Shown piece by piece: positions 1-7,800 of a DNA stretch of 14,620 nt (position 1 is the first letter of the stretch; each line of letters begins with the position of its first letter). The stretch comes from Bacteroidota bacterium (GTDB lineage Bacteria > Bacteroidota > Bacteroidia > Bacteroidales > Cfx3-03), in assembly GCA_030706265.1 (NCBI GenBank), contig JAUZOX010000028.1:1-14620 (forward strand). The letters run 5' to 3'. The notes below the pieces were generated by a model that saw nothing but the letters and a program-made list of their open reading frames with translations, had not been told where the DNA came from and made no database searches. The position numbers and the translations under genes were made by a program.

Positions 1-582
1 AATTACTTTTTGAAACAAATGTACGAGGGCGAATTTTTGGAAATGCGTTCTTCAAAAGAGACAAAAGTGATCAACCCCAATTTTTATGGGGCTAAATCTT
101 TTTCTTACGGAAAAATCAATGCCTGCTATATCATCCGGGGCGGCACCGGCTATCAATATCTTTTAAATCAAAAGCCTTATTGGGGGGGCATCGAAGTACG
201 GGCCTTCTTTTATGTCGGGGCTGAAGTTGCCCTTGCCAAGCCGGTATATATGAAAGTAGTCACTTCATCCGGCACCGCACCCGATGTAACCTATAGCCTG
301 ACTACAAAACGATATGATCCCACGACGCAAGATCCCACCTCCATTTATAGCAAAGCATCTTTCTTCATGGGAATAAATAAAATAAGACCATATCCCGGTA
401 TATACGCCAAGATAGGAACCAATTTTGAATACGGAACATACAATACAAAGACGACTGCGATTGAAGCAGGGGCGATTCTGGACTATCACCCCAAAGCAGT
501 TCCTATAATGGCTTTTATTAAAAACCCGAATCTGATTCCAACGGTCTATATCAGTTTTCATTTTGGTAAGCGCTACAACTAA
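1..582 (+). CDS. Conserved hypothetical protein, beta-barrel-like, 5' end missing
   Basis: The reading frame is open from base 1, so the gene begins before the window; the TTG at 10 is not a convincing start. The visible 193 residues are rich in alternating aromatic and glycine segments, such as GGTGYQYLLNQKPYWGG near residue 45 and GIYAKIGTNFEYGTYNT near residue 135. The protein ends YISFHFGKRYN, a short terminal strand with alternating hydrophobic residues like those of outer-membrane beta-barrels. I recognise the style as a conserved Bacteroidota hypothetical, probably inserted in the outer membrane, but no specific function can be assigned. The signal peptide, if any, lies outside the window. 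The TAA at 580-582 is followed by 84 bases before the peptidase gene, with no clear terminator between them, so the two could share a transcript. Confidence 0.7.
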   Translation, partial: NYFLKQMYEGEFLEMRSSKETKVINPNFYGAKSFSYGKINACYIIRGGTGYQYLLNQKPYWGGIEVRAFFYVGAEVALAKPVYMKVVTSSGTAPDVTYSLTTKRYDPTTQDPTSIYSKASFFMGINKIRPYPGIYAKIGTNFEYGTYNTKTTAIEAGAILDYHPKAVPIMAFIKNPNLIPTVYISFHFGKRYN

Positions 583-662
583 CCTTCGCCGACATCAAGA
601 TGAATCCTTCCAAAATATCCCAGGGCAGCCACAACGGCAGCCCCTACACCTTAAAAACAACC
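582..662 (+). pseudogene. Possible relic of a duplicated C1 peptidase active-site segment
   Basis: Read from base 582, this gap encodes TFADIKMNPSK followed by a Q-containing stretch and GSPYTLKTT. The peptidase gene downstream encodes TIADIKTTPVK, then Q and GTCWSFATT, at 763-840. The first 26 bases match at 22 positions, including an exact 13-base match (588-600 against 769-781), and both copies are in a coding frame. In the upstream piece the catalytic Cys position is Pro and there is no start codon. The frame is open from 570 to the TAA at 681-683. This suggests a decayed tandem copy, but the segment is short and chance similarity is possible. Confidence 0.3.
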
Positions 663-666
663 CTAA

Positions 667-1857
667 ATGAAATCTGCTGCTAAGTTTATTAGTTTAATAC
701 TCATTGTATCTTTCTGGTTGCCAACACTGGCACAGTCCCAGGAAAAAGGATTTAATTTTACTACCATTGCCGACATCAAGACGACTCCGGTAAAAGACCA
801 GTTCAAGTCGGGGACTTGCTGGAGTTTTGCCACGACCTCTTTTGTGGAAACGGAATTGCTTCGGATGAACAAGGGAGAGTATGATCTTTCGGAAATGTAC
901 TTTGCCCGTTATGCTTACGAGGGAAAAGCCGACAAATATGTCCGCAGGCAGGGAACGGCTAACTTTGGCCCCGGTGGTCAGGCACATGATGTTATGAACG
1001 TGATCCGCCAACACGGGTTTGTGACCAATGCCGCCTACACCGGATTTGCAGCCGAGCCCAATCATATTCACAATGAAATGGATGCCGCGCTGAAGGCCTA
1101 TGTTGATGTGGTCAAAGACAAAAAGAACGGACACATCACCCCGGTTTGGAAAGACGCTTTTAATGCCCTGCTGGATGTTTACCTGGGTAAATTACCCACT
1201 GCCTTCAGCGTGAACAACAAATCCTACGACCCCGTCTCCTTTGCAAAGTCCACCGGGTTTAATCCCGATGATTATATCGAAATCACTTCATATAGCCATG
1301 TTCCTTTTTACAAGAAAGTGATGATCGATATTCCGGATAACTGGTCACAGGATCTTTATTATAACCTACCCCTGGATGAAATGATCGAAGTCATCGAATC
1401 GGCTTTGAAAAACGGCTATTCGGTATGCTGGGACGGCGATGTAAGCGACAAGGGATTTTCGCACAAGAACGGCCTTGCAATAGCACCTGAAAGTGAGCCT
1501 AAGTCGATGGAAGGGACCGAAAGAGCCCGTTGGGAAAATCTAAGTGATACCGACAGGATGGCCCAGCTGTATTCATTCTCCGGGCCGGTACCCGAAAAGA
1601 AAGTCACCCAGGAGGTACGTCAGCAAGCTTTCGACAGCCAGCAAACCACCGATGATCACCTGATGCATATCACGGGGATGGTCAAAGACCAGAACGGCAC
1701 GGTGTATTTCAAGACGAAAAATTCATGGAACAGCAATAGCAATAAGATGGGTGGCTATTTAAACATGAGCGAACCTTACATCAGAATAAATACAATTGCC
1801 GTATTGGTTCATAAAAACGCAATTTCCAAGACAATTTTAACAAAACTTGGTCTTTAA
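667..1857 (+). CDS. Exported papain-like cysteine peptidase, C1B (bleomycin hydrolase/PepC-like) family
   Basis: This 396-residue protein is probably an aminopeptidase-like cysteine protease acting outside the cytoplasm. Residues 1-22 form a signal peptide: a Lys near the start, a hydrophobic core FISLILIVSFWL, and a likely cut after TLA. The active site is complete: oxyanion Gln45 in VKDQFKSG, Cys51 in GTCWSFATT, His331 in DDHLMHI and Asn352 in KNSWN. The spacing of about 280 residues between Cys and His, much longer than in papain, fits family C1B, as does the GGYLNM strand after the Asn. Typical cytosolic C1B enzymes lack a signal peptide, so export is the Bacteroidota variation. The ATG at 667 gives a proper signal sequence; no strong Shine-Dalgarno precedes it. 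A terminator follows directly, so this gene ends its transcript. Confidence 0.9.
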   Translation: MKSAAKFISLILIVSFWLPTLAQSQEKGFNFTTIADIKTTPVKDQFKSGTCWSFATTSFVETELLRMNKGEYDLSEMYFARYAYEGKADKYVRRQGTANFGPGGQAHDVMNVIRQHGFVTNAAYTGFAAEPNHIHNEMDAALKAYVDVVKDKKNGHITPVWKDAFNALLDVYLGKLPTAFSVNNKSYDPVSFAKSTGFNPDDYIEITSYSHVPFYKKVMIDIPDNWSQDLYYNLPLDEMIEVIESALKNGYSVCWDGDVSDKGFSHKNGLAIAPESEPKSMEGTERARWENLSDTDRMAQLYSFSGPVPEKKVTQEVRQQAFDSQQTTDDHLMHITGMVKDQNGTVYFKTKNSWNSNSNKMGGYLNMSEPYIRINTIAVLVHKNAISKTILTKLGL

Positions 1858-1879
1858 TTGCATGATTCAGAATGAATGG

Positions 1880-1926
1880 AGCGCCTGACATGGTTTTCAA
1901 ACCTTTCAGGCGCTTTATTTTTTTAT
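1880..1926 (+). terminator. Rho-independent terminator after the C1 peptidase
   Basis: A perfect 9-bp stem (AGCGCCTGA at 1880-1888 with TCAGGCGCT at 1906-1914) encloses a 17-base loop, which itself contains short GGTTT/AAACC complementarity. It is followed by a T-rich tract. It lies 22 bases after the peptidase stop and separates that gene from the Bat operon promoter. Confidence 0.88.
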
Positions 1927-2031
1927 ATTTAAAATGCTTATCTCCAATAGATCAAGTTTTATTAACAACTTTTACATTTTCATTTAACATTTTTTAACAG
2001 CCTATAATTCAAGTATCATAACGGCTCCAAC

Positions 2032-2039
2032 TATTTTTG
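2032..2039 (+). promoter_or_regulatory. Bacteroidota-type -7 element for the moxR-bat operon
   Basis: TATTTTTG fits the TAnnTTTG consensus of the primary Bacteroidota sigma factor. About 20 bases upstream, TTCAAG near 2008 is only a weak match to the TTTG -33 element. Transcription would start near 2044-2047, giving a leader of under 20 bases before the moxR ATG. The AT-rich stretch 1915-2031 holds no open frame worth calling. Confidence 0.5.
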
Positions 2040-2063
2040 TGTCACTAAAAAACGATAAAAATT

Positions 2064-3056
2064 ATGATCGAAACGGACATCAAGGAACTAAACGAACGCA
2101 TTCAGCGTGAGAGTGCCTTTGTCGATATGATCTCCATGGAAATGGGGAAAGTGATTGTCGGGCAGAAACACATGGTTGAACGCCTGCTGATTGGTTTATT
2201 GTCCAACGGACACGTCTTACTCGAAGGGGTTCCGGGATTAGCAAAAACGTTAGCCATCAAATCGCTTGCTGGAGTTATAGACGCTAAATTCAGTCGTATT
2301 CAGTTTACCCCGGATCTGCTTCCGGCCGACCTAGTCGGAACATTGATTTACAGCCAAAAGCGGGAAGAATTTGAAGTAAGAAAGGGACCCGTCTTTGCAA
2401 ACTTCGTATTGGCAGATGAAATAAACCGTTCACCGGCAAAAGTACAAAGCGCTCTGCTTGAGGCAATGCAGGAACGACAGGTCACAATTGGTCAACAATC
2501 GTTTAAGCTTCCGGATCCTTTTTTAGTACTGGCAACTCAAAACCCCATTGAACAGGAAGGAACCTATCCGCTTCCGGAAGCTCAGGTCGACCGTTTTATG
2601 CTGAAGGTGGTGATCAAATACCCTCAAAAAGAAGAGGAAAAGAAAATCATGCGTCAGAATATTACCTCTACTTTTCCCGAGACGCATCCGCTCATTAGCC
2701 CTGAAGACATCGTCAAGGCCAAAAATGTAACCCGGGCCGTTTATCTGGATGAAAAAATTGAAAATTATATTACCGATATCGTTTTTGCATCACGGTTCCC
2801 CGAAGACTACAAGCTTGGTAAATTCAAGAGCATGATCAGCTTTGGAGCTTCTCCGCGTGCAAGCATCAACCTCGCTCTGGCAGCCAAGGCCTATGCCTTC
2901 ATCAAGCGTCGCGGTTACGTGATTCCTGAAGATGTACGTGCCATTGCCCACGATGTGTTGCGCCACCGTATCGGACTCAGCTATGAGGCAGAAGCTGAAA
3001 ACGTCACCACAGAGGATATCATCAACGAGATCCTGAACATGGTTGAAGTACCCTAA
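2064..3056 (+). CDS. moxR: MoxR-family AAA+ ATPase
   Basis: This 330-residue cytoplasmic ATPase is the motor or chaperone of the Bat system; MoxR proteins are thought to remodel vWA-domain partners or help their metal loading. Walker A is GVPGLAKT at residues 55-62 and Walker B is FVLADE at 114-119, followed by the family's INRSPAKVQSALLEAMQE segment. The stretch ATQNPIEQEGTYPLPEAQ and the following VDRF (sensor 1 and arginine-finger region) are typical of the MRP/APE2220 branch. The C-terminal lid runs from about 240 and carries the sensor 2 motif GASPRAS. Length is normal for the family. It is the first gene of the operon, with the DUF58 gene 7 bases downstream, the usual ATPase plus vWA partner arrangement. 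Confidence 0.95.
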   Translation: MIETDIKELNERIQRESAFVDMISMEMGKVIVGQKHMVERLLIGLLSNGHVLLEGVPGLAKTLAIKSLAGVIDAKFSRIQFTPDLLPADLVGTLIYSQKREEFEVRKGPVFANFVLADEINRSPAKVQSALLEAMQERQVTIGQQSFKLPDPFLVLATQNPIEQEGTYPLPEAQVDRFMLKVVIKYPQKEEEKKIMRQNITSTFPETHPLISPEDIVKAKNVTRAVYLDEKIENYITDIVFASRFPEDYKLGKFKSMISFGASPRASINLALAAKAYAFIKRRGYVIPEDVRAIAHDVLRHRIGLSYEAEAENVTTEDIINEILNMVEVP

Positions 3057-3063
3057 TCGAGAA

Positions 3064-3939
3064 ATGGAAACTACAGATATCCTTAAGAAGGTTCGAAAGA
3101 TTGAAATAAAGACCCGGGGGCTTTCACGTCATATTTTTTCGGGGCAATATCACAGTGCCTTTAAAGGAAAAGGGATGGCTTTCAGCGAGGTACGCGAGTA
3201 CCAGTATGGCGATGATATCCGGGATATCGACTGGAATGTCACGGCACGCTTTAATCACCCTTATGTTAAAATCTTTGAAGAAGAACGGGAACTGACGGTG
3301 ATGTTGCTGATCGACGTCAGTGGATCCAATGCTTTCGGAACCCTTTCAAAGCTGAAAGAAGATCAAATGACTGAAATAGCAGCGGTGCTGGCCTTCTCTG
3401 CGATTAACAACAACGACAAGGTCGGAGTGATTTTCTTTAGTGATAAAATAGAAAAATTTATTCCTCCTAAAAAAGGGTCTAAACACATTCTACGTATAAT
3501 CAGGGAATTAATTGATTTCAAAACAGAGAGTCACCGGACCAATATCAGTGTTGCTTTACAATATCTGACTAACGCTATCAAAAAAAGATGTACGGTATTT
3601 GTGATTTCAGATTTCATGGATCCCGGATTTGAAACAGCGCTGAACATTGCCGGAAACAAGCATGACCTGGTTGCACTCAGGGTTTATGATCATCGTGAGA
3701 CCGAGCTGGTCAACGTAGGAATGGTTAAGATGTTAGATAATGAAACCGGGGATCAGGTATGGATCGACACGGCACGCAAGTCAATTCGTGAAGCTTACCG
3801 CAAGTGGTGGTTAAATTCTGACAGGCAGATTACAACCCTTTTCAACAAAACCAGGACCGATTACACAAATATTGCCACTGATCAGGATTATGTCAAACCA
3901 TTGATTAAACTTTTCAAACAGCGTGAAGCGCGAAAATAG
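3064..3939 (+). CDS. DUF58 / vWA-domain protein, partner of MoxR
   Basis: A 291-residue protein starting METTDILKK at the ATG at 3064. A TTG further upstream (3043) overlaps moxR and would add residues not expected for the family. The DUF58 core is plain: GMAFSEVREYQYGDD near residues 37-51 followed by RDIDWNVTARF to residue 63. A vWA domain follows with a full MIDAS motif, Asp84-Val-Ser86-Gly-Ser88, expected to bind a divalent metal. There is no signal peptide or membrane helix, so it is probably cytoplasmic, near the ATPase. DUF58 proteins regularly sit directly after MoxR. Its molecular role is not established; acting as an adaptor between the ATPase and the membrane Bat proteins is my inference. 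Confidence 0.93.
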   Translation: METTDILKKVRKIEIKTRGLSRHIFSGQYHSAFKGKGMAFSEVREYQYGDDIRDIDWNVTARFNHPYVKIFEEERELTVMLLIDVSGSNAFGTLSKLKEDQMTEIAAVLAFSAINNNDKVGVIFFSDKIEKFIPPKKGSKHILRIIRELIDFKTESHRTNISVALQYLTNAIKKRCTVFVISDFMDPGFETALNIAGNKHDLVALRVYDHRETELVNVGMVKMLDNETGDQVWIDTARKSIREAYRKWWLNSDRQITTLFNKTRTDYTNIATDQDYVKPLIKLFKQREARK

Positions 3940-3964
3940 TGGTTGCTAAAACGAAACGAAATCT

Positions 3965-4966
3965 ATGATTCGCTCTATTAAGATATTACTGCTGCTTTTT
4001 GCAGTATTTTTTTCTATAACTGTAACGGCCCAACAGAATCAATCCGGCGTGAAAGCGGCTGTCAAAGCCGATACCATACGACGGCTGATAGGTCAACAAG
4101 TTGTCTTGACGATTAATGTCCAGGCCCCTAAGGCTCAAAAGATCCTATGGCCTGTGATACCCGATTCGATAGGGAAACTGGAGGTGATCAGTCGTACGCC
4201 CATTGACACAACCCGTGGGGCGGAAAAAGGCTGGAAATCGTACAGCCAAAAGCTGACCGTCACTTCATTCGACACCGGCTATATCACATTTCCCAAACTG
4301 CCTTTCAGGACCGGATCAGGAAAAGATACCGCTTCGGTTCTTTCGGATTCCGTGTTATTAAAATACACCGGGGTTGCTATTGACACTACCAAATCCATCA
4401 AAGATATCAAGGGAATCATGCGTGCCCCTCTTACCGCCAGCGAGATCATGCCATGGCTTTTGGGTATCATGATATTGGGTGCCATTGCCGTTATCGCCTA
4501 CACTGTTTATTTGAGAAAAAAGAGTAAGAAACCGTTCATCCTGTTCAAACCTAAACCCGATCTCCTCCCCCATGAGGTGGCATTGGAAGCGTTAAATCAT
4601 CTCAAGAATGAGGCGATTTGGAAAAATGGACGGTTCAAAGAATATTACACTGGACTTACCGACATATTGCGAACTTATTTAGATAAGCGTTATGGCGTCA
4701 ATGCCCAGGAAATGACTTCGGATGAAATCATGGAAGCCATGAACGGTCAAACCACGGATGGCTTAATGGGCCGGTTGAAAGAGCTGTTCTTTACGGCCGA
4801 TATGGTGAAGTTTGCCAAGGGAATTCCCGAACCGCATGAGAACGAAACCAATCTGGATACTGCCTATGATTTTGTGGAAAACACCAAACTGGTACCCGCT
4901 GTAATACCACCGGTTGTTGATACCACAAAAACAAATGTTACAACTACAAATACACTGACGAAATAA
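3965..4966 (+). CDS. BatD/DUF4381-like membrane-anchored protein
   Basis: This 333-residue protein has a signal peptide (hydrophobic core LLLLFAVFFSITV, likely cut after TA at 21-22) and an extracytoplasmic beta-rich domain at about 25-155 containing GQQVVLTINVQ. One membrane helix spans about 162-183 and is followed by the basic stop-transfer RKKSKK. A cytoplasmic helical domain from about 200 includes LPHEVALEALNHLKNE and FKEYYTGLTDILRTYL. The layout is that of a shortened BatD. The cytoplasmic tail aligns by eye with the end of BatD (see findings). The gene lies 25 bases after the DUF58 gene and 9 bases before batA. Bacteroidales bat loci commonly carry such an unnamed gene here. The very C-terminus is Thr-rich and probably unstructured. 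Confidence 0.82.
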   Translation: MIRSIKILLLLFAVFFSITVTAQQNQSGVKAAVKADTIRRLIGQQVVLTINVQAPKAQKILWPVIPDSIGKLEVISRTPIDTTRGAEKGWKSYSQKLTVTSFDTGYITFPKLPFRTGSGKDTASVLSDSVLLKYTGVAIDTTKSIKDIKGIMRAPLTASEIMPWLLGIMILGAIAVIAYTVYLRKKSKKPFILFKPKPDLLPHEVALEALNHLKNEAIWKNGRFKEYYTGLTDILRTYLDKRYGVNAQEMTSDEIMEAMNGQTTDGLMGRLKELFFTADMVKFAKGIPEPHENETNLDTAYDFVENTKLVPAVIPPVVDTTKTNVTTTNTLTK

Positions 4967-4975
4967 AAGCTGATA

Positions 4976-5971
4976 ATGTTTAACCATATTCTTTTTGCAT
5001 CACCTGACTACTTTTACCTGCTGTTGCTCATCCCGGCAATCGTAGTTTGGTATGTATTTCGTTTTCGTAAAAGTCAGCCTTCAATGCGGGTATCGAGTAC
5101 CTTGCCTTTTAAAAAGATCAACCGTGGCAACAAGACGTGGCTGTTTCATGGGTTGTTTGTTTTAAGGATGCTGGCGCTTGTGCTCATTATCGTTGCACTG
5201 GCAAGACCGCAGAGTACTTCAAGCCATAATGACGTGAGTGTCGAGGGGATTGACATCGTACTGGCAATGGATATTTCAGGAAGTATGATGGCACAGGACT
5301 TTTCACCCAACAGGATCGAGGCGGCAAAAGAAGTTGGAATCGACTTCATCAATGGCCGTCCTGACGACAGGATCGGGTTGGTTGTGTTTAGTGGAGAGAG
5401 TTTTACCCAATGTCCGTTGACGACAGACCACAATGTTTTGATCAATCTGTTTCATGATCTGCACAGCGGGATGATTGATGACGGAACGGCACTGGGTGAC
5501 GGTCTGGCAACGGCAGTCAATCGTTTGAAGGAAAGCAAGGCGATCAGCAAGGTCATTATATTACTCACCGATGGTGTAAACAACATGGGCTCGGTCGATC
5601 CGGTCTCTGCTGCCGAGATAGCAAAACTATACGGCGTACGCGTTTATACGATCGGGGTCGGCACACACGGTTATGCTCCTATTCCTGTCCAGACCCCTTT
5701 TGGTATGCAGATCCAGAACATGGAGGTTCAGATCGACGAACCATTGCTGGAACATATTGCCCAAATGACGGACGGCAAGTATTTCAGGGCTGTTAACAAG
5801 ACTGCACTATCCGAGATCTACAAGGAAATTGACCGAATGGAGAAATCGAAAATCGAAGTTACCGAATTCAGGAAGAAGAGCGAGGTATTTATGCCATGGG
5901 CGCTGGGCGGAATCATATTGTTGATTACTGAACTCCTGCTCCGTTACACTTTATTCAGAAGGTTACCTTAA
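4976..5971 (+). CDS. batA: BatA, membrane-bound vWA protein
   Basis: A 331-residue inner-membrane protein with helices at about 12-28 and 58-76 and a final helix at about 307-327. The vWA domain lies between the second and third helices. The MIDAS motif is Asp99-Ile-Ser101-Gly-Ser103 in VLAMDISGSMM. The remaining metal-site loops are the Thr in DDGTALGDG and the Asp in ILLTDGVNNMG. The N-terminal hairpin followed by IVALARPQ is the aerotolerance regulator N-terminal region, common to BatA and BatB. In Bacteroides fragilis, loss of bat genes reduces oxygen tolerance, which gave them their name; the biochemical role is unknown. It begins 9 bases after the preceding gene. Assignment as BatA rather than BatB rests on order and on similarity to the next gene. 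Confidence 0.93.
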   Translation: MFNHILFASPDYFYLLLLIPAIVVWYVFRFRKSQPSMRVSSTLPFKKINRGNKTWLFHGLFVLRMLALVLIIVALARPQSTSSHNDVSVEGIDIVLAMDISGSMMAQDFSPNRIEAAKEVGIDFINGRPDDRIGLVVFSGESFTQCPLTTDHNVLINLFHDLHSGMIDDGTALGDGLATAVNRLKESKAISKVIILLTDGVNNMGSVDPVSAAEIAKLYGVRVYTIGVGTHGYAPIPVQTPFGMQIQNMEVQIDEPLLEHIAQMTDGKYFRAVNKTALSEIYKEIDRMEKSKIEVTEFRKKSEVFMPWALGGIILLITELLLRYTLFRRLP

Positions 5972-5985
5972 TTTAATGATTGGCT

Positions 5986-7008
5986 ATGTTGAGATTTGAA
6001 CATCCATATTATTTCTATCTGTTTGCACTGATTCCATTGCTATTTGTGCTATACCTGCTTATGGCCCGATGGAAAAAACGTGCCTTGCAAAGATTTGGAG
6101 ACCCTGAAATCGTTAAGACGTTGATGCCTGACTACTCACGCAAACGTCTGTTCTATAAATTTATCTTCTTGCTGCTTTCCTTCTCTTCACTGGTCCTTGC
6201 ATTGGCCAATCCACAGATCGGTTCACGGTTTGAAAAGGTAGAACGCAAGGGAATCGATATCATGATTGCGCTTGATGTTTCGAACTCGATGTTGAGCGAA
6301 GACATTCAGCCCAACCGTATCGAGCGTGCCAAACAAGCCGTCTCGCGTCTGATTGATAACCTGGTCAACGACCGTATCGGTTTGGTTGTCTTTGCAGGTA
6401 AGTCGTATACTCAAATGCCCATCACGACGGACTATGCTGCTGCACGGCTCTTCCTGTCGGGCATCAATCCCGGAATGGTCCCGACACAAGGAACAGCGAT
6501 CGGAGATGCCATCGACTTATGTTCCAGTTCTTTTGGAGAGAGCAAAAAATCGAAAGCCATCATTATCATTTCGGATGGTGAAAATCACCAGGACGATGCT
6601 GTCAGCGCTGCCAAAAAGGCATACGATCACGATATCCGGGTTTACACGGTAGGAATCGGATCACCGGAGGGCGCACCCATCCCGATGATCATCAATGGGA
6701 ACAATGCAGGTTACAAAAAGGATAAGGATGGCAATACAATCATCTCGAAGATGAATCCGGATGCGCTGCAAGAGATTGCAACAGCCGGATCAGGGATATA
6801 CGTCAACGGTAACAGCACAAACAGTTTACAGGCTGTAATGGATAACATTGATAAGCTTGAAAAATCGAGTATCGATAGCAAGGTGTTTTCAGAATACGAG
6901 GACCGCTTCCAATATTTCCTGGTGCTGTCATTTTTGCTGTTGATTTGTGAAATATTCATATTTGAGCGAAAGGCTCATTGGGCTGATCGTATCAAATTGT
7001 TTGATTAA
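5986..7008 (+). CDS. batB: BatB, membrane-bound vWA protein
   Basis: A 340-residue paralogue of BatA starting MLRFEHPYYFYLF. The ATG at 5986 is preferred over an in-frame TTG six bases upstream. Membrane helices lie at about 9-27 and 58-74, plus one near the C-terminus (FLVLSFLLLICEIFIF). The vWA MIDAS is Asp97-Val-Ser99-Asn-Ser101, and other metal loops are visible in PTQGTAIGDA and IIISDGENH. It shares with BatA the stretch NDRIGLVVFAGKSYTQMPITTD (BatA: DDRIGLVVFSGESFTQCPLTTD), clear evidence of an old tandem duplication. The gene begins 14 bases after batA. Its stop codon overlaps the strong ribosome binding site of batC. Confidence 0.93.
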   Translation: MLRFEHPYYFYLFALIPLLFVLYLLMARWKKRALQRFGDPEIVKTLMPDYSRKRLFYKFIFLLLSFSSLVLALANPQIGSRFEKVERKGIDIMIALDVSNSMLSEDIQPNRIERAKQAVSRLIDNLVNDRIGLVVFAGKSYTQMPITTDYAAARLFLSGINPGMVPTQGTAIGDAIDLCSSSFGESKKSKAIIIISDGENHQDDAVSAAKKAYDHDIRVYTVGIGSPEGAPIPMIINGNNAGYKKDKDGNTIISKMNPDALQEIATAGSGIYVNGNSTNSLQAVMDNIDKLEKSSIDSKVFSEYEDRFQYFLVLSFLLLICEIFIFERKAHWADRIKLFD

Positions 7009-7013
7009 GGAGG
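7007..7013 (+). promoter_or_regulatory. Strong Shine-Dalgarno sequence of batC
   Basis: AAGGAGG ends 8 bases before the ATG at 7022 and overlaps the batB stop codon (TAA at 7006-7008). It decides the batC start. Such a full match is unusual here: most other genes in the window have only weak purine-rich stretches. Confidence 0.8.
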
Positions 7014-7021
7014 AATCACAC

Positions 7022-7771
7022 ATGTCTAAGAAAATCAATTTCGTTGTAGTACTCCTGCTGAGCATGCTCATTCTGCCTGTGTCATCGTATGCACAGCAGG
7101 CGCGATCTTTGATCAGAAGAGGAAACAGCTTTTATGATGATAACAAATATAAAGAGGCTGAAATAAATTACCGCAAGTCTGTAAAAGCAGATTCCAATTC
7201 CATACGCGCCAATTATAACCTTGGAAATGCACTTTACAAACAGGATAATTACAAAGAAGCCCTTCAATATTATCAGTCATCGGCTAAAAACTTGGCTGGC
7301 AAGAAGATATTCAAAACTTCGACGATGGCAATGAATCTGCACAATTTGGGAAATGCATTGCTAAAAACGAATCAATACCAGGATGCCGTCAACGCATACA
7401 AAGGAGCGCTCAGATTAAATCCCAATGATCAGGACACGCGGTATAACCTGGCCTATACCCTTGAAAAGCTGAAACAACAACAACAGCAAAACAAGAATAA
7501 CAAACAGGGTAACGACAAGGATAAAAATAAAAAGGATCAGAATAATAAGAATCAGAACCAGAAAAACGATCAAAACAAGAACCAGGATCAAAACAAGAAT
7601 CAACAAAACAATCAGAACAAACAACAAAACCAACAGCAGCCCAATAAGCTTTCGAAGGAAGATGCCCAACGTATGTTGGATGCCTTGAAAAACGATGAAA
7701 AGAAGACGCTGGATAAACTGCAAAGGCAAAAAGCAAAGGCTGCCCCTGTATACATTGAGAAAGATTGGTAA
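7022..7771 (+). CDS. batC: BatC, TPR protein with N/Q/K-rich tail
   Basis: A 249-residue exported protein. The ATG at 7022 has an excellent ribosome binding site and opens a signal peptide (NFVVVLLLSMLILPVSSYA, cut before QQAR at about 25). An in-frame GTG at 6947 lies inside batB and would bury the signal sequence. TPR repeats occupy about 28-140, with the recurring NLGNAL motif (ANYNLGNALYK, LHNLGNALLK) and a third partial unit after LNPNDQ. From about 147 to 210 the protein is almost wholly N, Q, K and D. It then resumes a charged helix and ends APVYIEKDW, the conserved BatC ending. The TPRs probably bind other Bat proteins in the periplasm. The gene lies 29 bases upstream of batD. Confidence 0.92.
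   Translation: MSKKINFVVVLLLSMLILPVSSYAQQARSLIRRGNSFYDDNKYKEAEINYRKSVKADSNSIRANYNLGNALYKQDNYKEALQYYQSSAKNLAGKKIFKTSTMAMNLHNLGNALLKTNQYQDAVNAYKGALRLNPNDQDTRYNLAYTLEKLKQQQQQNKNNKQGNDKDKNKKDQNNKNQNQKNDQNKNQDQNKNQQNNQNKQQNQQQPNKLSKEDAQRMLDALKNDEKKTLDKLQRQKAKAAPVYIEKDW
7470..7644 (+). repeat. Low-complexity N/Q/K/D-coding tract inside batC
   Basis: The plus strand is almost free of T and built from imperfect repeats of AAC, AAG, CAA, CAG and GAT codons. It encodes a flexible Asn/Gln/Lys linker within BatC. Codons vary between units, so this is not a perfect microsatellite. It explains the long hydrophobic open frame on the opposite strand (7415-7792), which is a shadow. Confidence 0.85.
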
Positions 7772-7800
7772 CTTTGAAACTAAATAAGACAACGCTAATT

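Noticed and set aside
624..642. Direct repeat GGCAGCC (624-630 and 636-642) considered as a terminator stem
   Set aside because: The copies are direct, not inverted, so no hairpin forms; they are Gly-Ser codons in the possible relic frame.
694..1134. Minus-strand frame of 146 codons in the peptidase gene
   Set aside because: The plus-strand peptidase has a complete active site; the opposite frame is a shadow.
7470..7644. Repetitive tract considered as a CRISPR array or tandem repeat locus
   Set aside because: Units are codon-sized and imperfect with no spacers, and the tract lies in frame inside batC.
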